Assembly: GCA_022839525.1 (NCBI GenBank)
Contig: JALHET010000073.1
Location: forward strand, 1 to 8,606
Direction: 5' to 3'
Source: Lentisphaerota bacterium
GTDB taxonomy: Bacteria; Verrucomicrobiota; Kiritimatiellia; RFP12; UBA1067
DNA: 8,606 nt
How positions within the stretch are numbered: position 1 is the first letter of the stretch; each line of letters opens with the position of its first letter. A model generated the notes under the pieces. The model saw only the letters and a program-made list of their open reading frames with translations. It was not told where the DNA came from and made no database searches. Position numbers and translations under genes: made by a program. This document shows positions 5,828-8,606 of the stretch, one piece after another.

Positions 5828-6478
5828 ATGAAGAAGTTGATGATGTTTGCTGCCGCGGTGACGATCGTTGGCGGCGCATTTGCCCAGTGCGAGTTGCCGA
5901 GCGTCTCAAACCAGTGCGCGTTGGTATACACGTTCAAGGCAAGTGTCAAGACGACCGTTGGCAAGTCAAAGTATGACTGCGCCGACGTCTGTTATCGCAA
6001 CAAGGGCTCAAAGTCCTTCAAGGGCTACCTGTATGTCTGCAGTTGCCTCTGCGAGGACTTTCTGTCCAACTCGGCACTGTGGTTCGTGGACAGCAAGACC
6101 AAGCAAGAGTTCACCGGTGCTCTGTACTGGTCCATCCTTAACCGCATCGGCAAGAAGAGCATGGATGCCGAGGGTTTCTGGACGGGTAGCGCGGAGGATG
6201 ATGAGGTAGGCACTGATGTCAACATGTATGCCGCTGGTTTTGGCAAGTTTGACAGCAAAACCGGCTATCTCAAGAGCATGAGCGGCAACATTGTCGGTTC
6301 CATGTCCGCCCCGATCTGCGAGATGGACTGCGCAACCGCTCTGGCCGTGGCTTATCCCGCTTGCGAATGGGATGAAACCGACCAAGTCCCGACAGTGTTG
6401 TTCGGCTCCTGGTCGATCAGCTACAACAAGAAGCTGTCCCAGAAGTATTTCGCCGGCCTGTGGGCTCCTGGCATGTAA
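5828..6478 (+). CDS. Secreted cysteine-rich protein of unknown function
   Basis: A 216-residue protein I cannot assign to a named family. A clear Sec signal peptide (MKKLMMFAAAVTIVGG, cut after AFA at residue 19) leaves a mature protein with ten cysteines: 21, 30, 51, 55, 71, 73, 75, 164, 168 and 179. The CSCLC cluster at 71-75 and C-x3-C pairs (51/55 and 164/168) suggest up to five disulfides or a metal site. Q20 before C21 does not fit a lipobox, so it is probably not a lipoprotein. The middle (about 80-160) is rich in aromatic and glycine residues (LWFVDSKTKQEFTGALYW, GYLKSMSGNIVGS), like a beta-rich fold. ATG 5828 has AAAGGAG (5816-5822) five bases upstream and starts the signal peptide; the upstream ATG at 5750 is less suitable. 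Base composition is visibly less GC-rich than the operon to the left. It appears to be a single-gene transcript ended by the terminator at 6513. Confidence 0.85.
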   Translation: MKKLMMFAAAVTIVGGAFAQCELPSVSNQCALVYTFKASVKTTVGKSKYDCADVCYRNKGSKSFKGYLYVCSCLCEDFLSNSALWFVDSKTKQEFTGALYWSILNRIGKKSMDAEGFWTGSAEDDEVGTDVNMYAAGFGKFDSKTGYLKSMSGNIVGSMSAPICEMDCATALAVAYPACEWDETDQVPTVLFGSWSISYNKKLSQKYFAGLWAPGM

Positions 6479-6489
6479 GACGTGTAACG

Positions 6490-6511
6490 CTTAAGGACTG
6501 TTTACTTAAGG
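6490..6511 (+). repeat. Short direct repeat CTTAAGG
   Basis: CTTAAGG occurs at 6490-6496 and 6505-6511, just after the stop codon of the Cys-rich gene and before the terminator stem. Each contains the palindrome CTTAAG. No function is evident and it may be chance. Confidence 0.3.
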
Positions 6512-6512
6512 T

Positions 6513-6544
6513 AAAGCGGGAAACTTCGGTTTCCCGCTTTTTTT
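6513..6544 (+). terminator. Strong intrinsic terminator with UUCG tetraloop
   Basis: A perfect 12-bp stem AAAGCGGGAAAC (6513-6524) / GTTTCCCGCTTT (6529-6540) is closed by TTCG (6525-6528) in the very stable C(UUCG)G context. It is followed by a run of T to 6544. It lies 35 bases after the Cys-rich gene and before the promoter of the next gene, so it separates the two transcripts on the plus strand. Confidence 0.92.
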
Positions 6545-6571
6545 GTGCGTGACGGAAAAATCATTTTTCGG

Positions 6572-6599
6572 TTGCATCCCGAATCTAAACTGGTACAAT
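6572..6599 (+). promoter_or_regulatory. Extended -10 promoter of the thioredoxin-like multidomain gene
   Basis: TTGCAT (6572-6577), 16 bases, then TACAAT (6594-6599), five of six matches to TATAAT, with an extended TGG at 6591-6593. A near-palindrome GAAAAAT-C-ATTTTTC (6554-6568) lies just upstream. Transcription would start about 30 bases before the ATG at 6635, which has AAAGGA (6621-6626) eight bases upstream. Confidence 0.6.
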
Positions 6600-6634
6600 A
6601 GCGATTGAATGGATCTGATAAAAGGATGACATTT

Positions 6635-8606
6635 ATGAAAAAGAGTGTTTTGCCGTATCTGGTGGCGATGTGTTGTGTGGCGGGTTCGGCCTTTGCAAGT
6701 CCGCAGCCTGTGAACGGCCCTGTTGTGATCGGCCAATGGAACAGTAACTTTGAAGCCGCCAAACTCGAGGCGGTCAGAACCGGTGCGCCGTTGCTGGTGG
6801 TGTTCTCGATGCCGAGGTGTTCCCACTGCTCGGCCTTCGCCAGGCACCTGGACAGCGCCGAGGCGCAGGCCTATTTCGCGCGCCGAGGGCTGATTATGGT
6901 ATATGAGCACTCCAGCAAACTTTCAGCCGTCACGGATTGGGCGAGAGGCCCCAGCCGCCTGACCAAATTGCCGTTGGTCCGCATCACCTGGTTTGACGGG
7001 AGCCTCACCAAATTCAAGGCCGACGCGAGTTGGGAACGTTCGGACACATTGGGGTTTACGGCGTTCAGCCAAAGGGTTGATTCCTATATTGCCGGCTATA
7101 CATATCCCCCCGTCCCGGCCGACCCCTCCAAGGATGCCTATGATCCGGAGAACGACACGGCTGAGGGCGCGGCGGAACTGGCGTGGAGCGATCAGGGCAA
7201 GGCCGAGGCCAACCTCAAGCTCGCGAAAAAAGACGGCGATGAGCCCTATGCGGATCTGCAGGACTGGTATCAGCTTCCGGTGGTGAGCGGCGCGACCTAT
7301 CGGGTATGGTTCTCGGATGTGAGCGGGATCACGGCGGATACGCCGCAGGTTGCGGTGTATGGCGATGCCGGCGGAGGGTCGGTGTGGGGCGGGCCTGCCG
7401 CGCTGTCGAACGGCATGGAATTCGCATTCGTGCCGACGGCTGCGGGAACCGCGTATGTCAGGGTCTGGCGTGGTGAGGGCTCTACGGACACCAATATCCT
7501 TTACACGCTCCATCACCAGCGCTTCGCGCCGGGCATGATCGAGTTCGCGCAGAACGCGGTGGCGGTGAACGAGAACGCGGGGCGCGTGACGCTCCTGGTC
7601 CGGCGCACGGGCGGCACGACCGGCGAGGCGACGGTGCAGATCGGGTATAAGGACAAGCTGACCCCCGATTCCGGGCATACGGCGACGGCGGGACAGGATT
7701 TCAATGGCGCGCCTTCGCCGGCCACGCTGACATGGGCGGACGGCGACGCGGCGGACAAGGCCGTGACGTTTGCGCTGATCAAGGATGTGAAAGAGTGGGA
7801 GGGCGCGGAAACCTTCGGCGTGACCCTGACACCAACGACGGAGAATGCGGTCGGGCCGGACGCGGTGGTGACGCTTAACGAGGTCGACCCCATGGTGACG
7901 CGGGCCGCAAGCTACAACGGCTGGGTGAGCGAAGATTTGTCCGAAGACGAGGAGGCGTCCTTGATTCGGGCGGTCGGAACCATGACGCTGGCCGTATCGT
8001 CGGCGGGGCGGATTACCGGCAAAGCGGTGTTTCCCAACAAAGCGCCTGTTTATGCGGGCACGTACATGGTGAGAAACGCTGTTTACCAGAGTATCGACGT
8101 TGATACGGGTGTGGCAACCATCACCGGATATCTGGTGAAGCCGCGCGAGAGCATCCCGTTTGAACTGCAAATGGATATGGAGGGCGGAGATATCCGCGGG
8201 ACGTTCGGCACGGGCGGGAATGAGCGCCTGATCGAACTTTTCCGGGACGACTGGAGGCAACCGGAGCGGCAGGCGCTCGCGGCCAGCCTGCAAGGCTACT
8301 ACACGGTGGCGTTGCCCGTGGCGGAGGTTCTCTGGCCCACGAATGGGGCGCCGATGGGCAGCGGGTATGTGACCCTGGCTGTGGACGGGCGCGGGTGTTT
8401 CAGGGCGTCCGGCAAACTGGGCGACGGCACATCGTTCTCCCAGAGCGGTGTGTTGGCCCTCAGGCAGGAGGGGGGCAAGGAAAAGGCGATCGCTCCCAGC
8501 CCTCCCAGCGTGTGCGCGATGCTGTTCACGGCACCCACGCTCTATCAGGGCGGCGCACTCTCCGGGATGCTGGTTTTCGGTGATAGGAACGGGAACGGGG
8601 TGTGGG
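6635..8606 (+). CDS. Secreted multidomain protein: thioredoxin-like (CSHC), PPC-like, Calx-beta-like and repeat domains (3' end cut by window edge)
   Basis: The reading frame is open from the ATG to the end of the window (657 residues). A Sec signal peptide is cut after AFA at residue 21. Residues about 35-152 form a thioredoxin-like domain: VVFSMPRCSHCSAF places the CxxC pair at C62/C65, and the cis-proline loop is KLPLV (P113). Residues about 170-295 resemble a PPC (bacterial pre-peptidase C-terminal) domain (DLQDWYQLPVVSGATYRVWF, then VAVYGD). Residues about 300-418 match a Calx-beta domain (AVNENAGRVTLLVRR, TAGQDFNG, EGAETFGVTL). Then come two related units, starting near 427 (YNGW... GTMTLAVSSAGRITGK) and 554 (GYYTVAL... 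GYVTLAVDGRGCFRASGK), the second cut by the edge. PPC and Calx-beta modules are common in large surface or secreted adhesins and enzymes. The CxxC domain suggests disulfide exchange outside the cytoplasm; whether it is active is unknown. Unrecognised as a whole. Confidence 0.85.
   Translation, partial: MKKSVLPYLVAMCCVAGSAFASPQPVNGPVVIGQWNSNFEAAKLEAVRTGAPLLVVFSMPRCSHCSAFARHLDSAEAQAYFARRGLIMVYEHSSKLSAVTDWARGPSRLTKLPLVRITWFDGSLTKFKADASWERSDTLGFTAFSQRVDSYIAGYTYPPVPADPSKDAYDPENDTAEGAAELAWSDQGKAEANLKLAKKDGDEPYADLQDWYQLPVVSGATYRVWFSDVSGITADTPQVAVYGDAGGGSVWGGPAALSNGMEFAFVPTAAGTAYVRVWRGEGSTDTNILYTLHHQRFAPGMIEFAQNAVAVNENAGRVTLLVRRTGGTTGEATVQIGYKDKLTPDSGHTATAGQDFNGAPSPATLTWADGDAADKAVTFALIKDVKEWEGAETFGVTLTPTTENAVGPDAVVTLNEVDPMVTRAASYNGWVSEDLSEDEEASLIRAVGTMTLAVSSAGRITGKAVFPNKAPVYAGTYMVRNAVYQSIDVDTGVATITGYLVKPRESIPFELQMDMEGGDIRGTFGTGGNERLIELFRDDWRQPERQALAASLQGYYTVALPVAEVLWPTNGAPMGSGYVTLAVDGRGCFRASGKLGDGTSFSQSGVLALRQEGGKEKAIAPSPPSVCAMLFTAPTLYQGGALSGMLVFGDRNGNGVW

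Noticed and set aside
5828..5893. Lipoprotein signal in the Cys-rich protein (C21)
   Set aside because: The residues before C21 are F-A-Q, and Q at the -1 position does not fit a lipobox.
6923..8293. 456-residue minus-strand open frame opposite the large secreted protein
   Set aside because: Arginine- and histidine-rich with no recognisable motif or ribosome site; the plus-strand frame has a signal peptide and clear domains.

Overview
The window is from a GC-rich Gram-negative bacterium. The clearest sign of an outer membrane is a D-arabinose-5-phosphate isomerase of the Kdo/LPS pathway at the left edge, supported by several proteins with Sec signal peptides. Three features resemble what I recall of the PVC superphylum (Kiritimatiellota, Lentisphaerae or Verrucomicrobiota): the style of the GH10 enzyme, the large secreted protein with PPC-like and Calx-beta-like domains, and short degenerate repeats between genes. 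That placement is an impression, not a result.

Region 1 (1-1094): a kdsD/kpsF-type gene on the minus strand runs off the left edge. It is transcribed divergently from the gene at 1095. The 176-base gap between them holds a candidate promoter for the isomerase with almost no leader, and several GCGCAAA/TGCGCA elements that look like operator sites.

Region 2 (1095-5588): four genes on the plus strand probably form one operon. They encode an MFS transporter, an exported GH10 (endo-xylanase family) glycoside hydrolase, a classical SDR oxidoreductase and an RraA/HMG-aldolase-family protein. The simplest reading is degradation of a plant polysaccharide or a derived sugar acid: extracellular cleavage, uptake by the MFS protein, NAD(P)-dependent oxidation or reduction, and a metal-dependent retro-aldol or decarboxylation step. 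No substrate can be read from the sequence. Each of the three internal junctions carries a different short-period degenerate repeat: hexamers before or within the GH10 start, heptamers before the SDR, and hexamers with an exact 24-bp duplication before the RraA-family gene. The GH10 protein also seems to have its catalytic barrel set between two halves of a carboxypeptidase-regulatory-like beta-sandwich.

Region 3 (5589-8606): base composition drops in the spacer and in the next gene. The spacer has a candidate extended -10 promoter, a run of hairpins, and a second candidate promoter. Then come a secreted protein with ten cysteines and no recognised function, a strong C(UUCG)G intrinsic terminator, another extended -10 promoter, and a large secreted protein that runs off the right edge. 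This last protein starts with a thioredoxin-like domain carrying a CSHC motif, followed by PPC-like, Calx-beta-like and two related C-terminal repeat units. A secreted Cys-rich protein next to a secreted thioredoxin-fold protein is the pairing here most worth following up.

No tRNA, rRNA, CRISPR array, transposase or integrase was seen.
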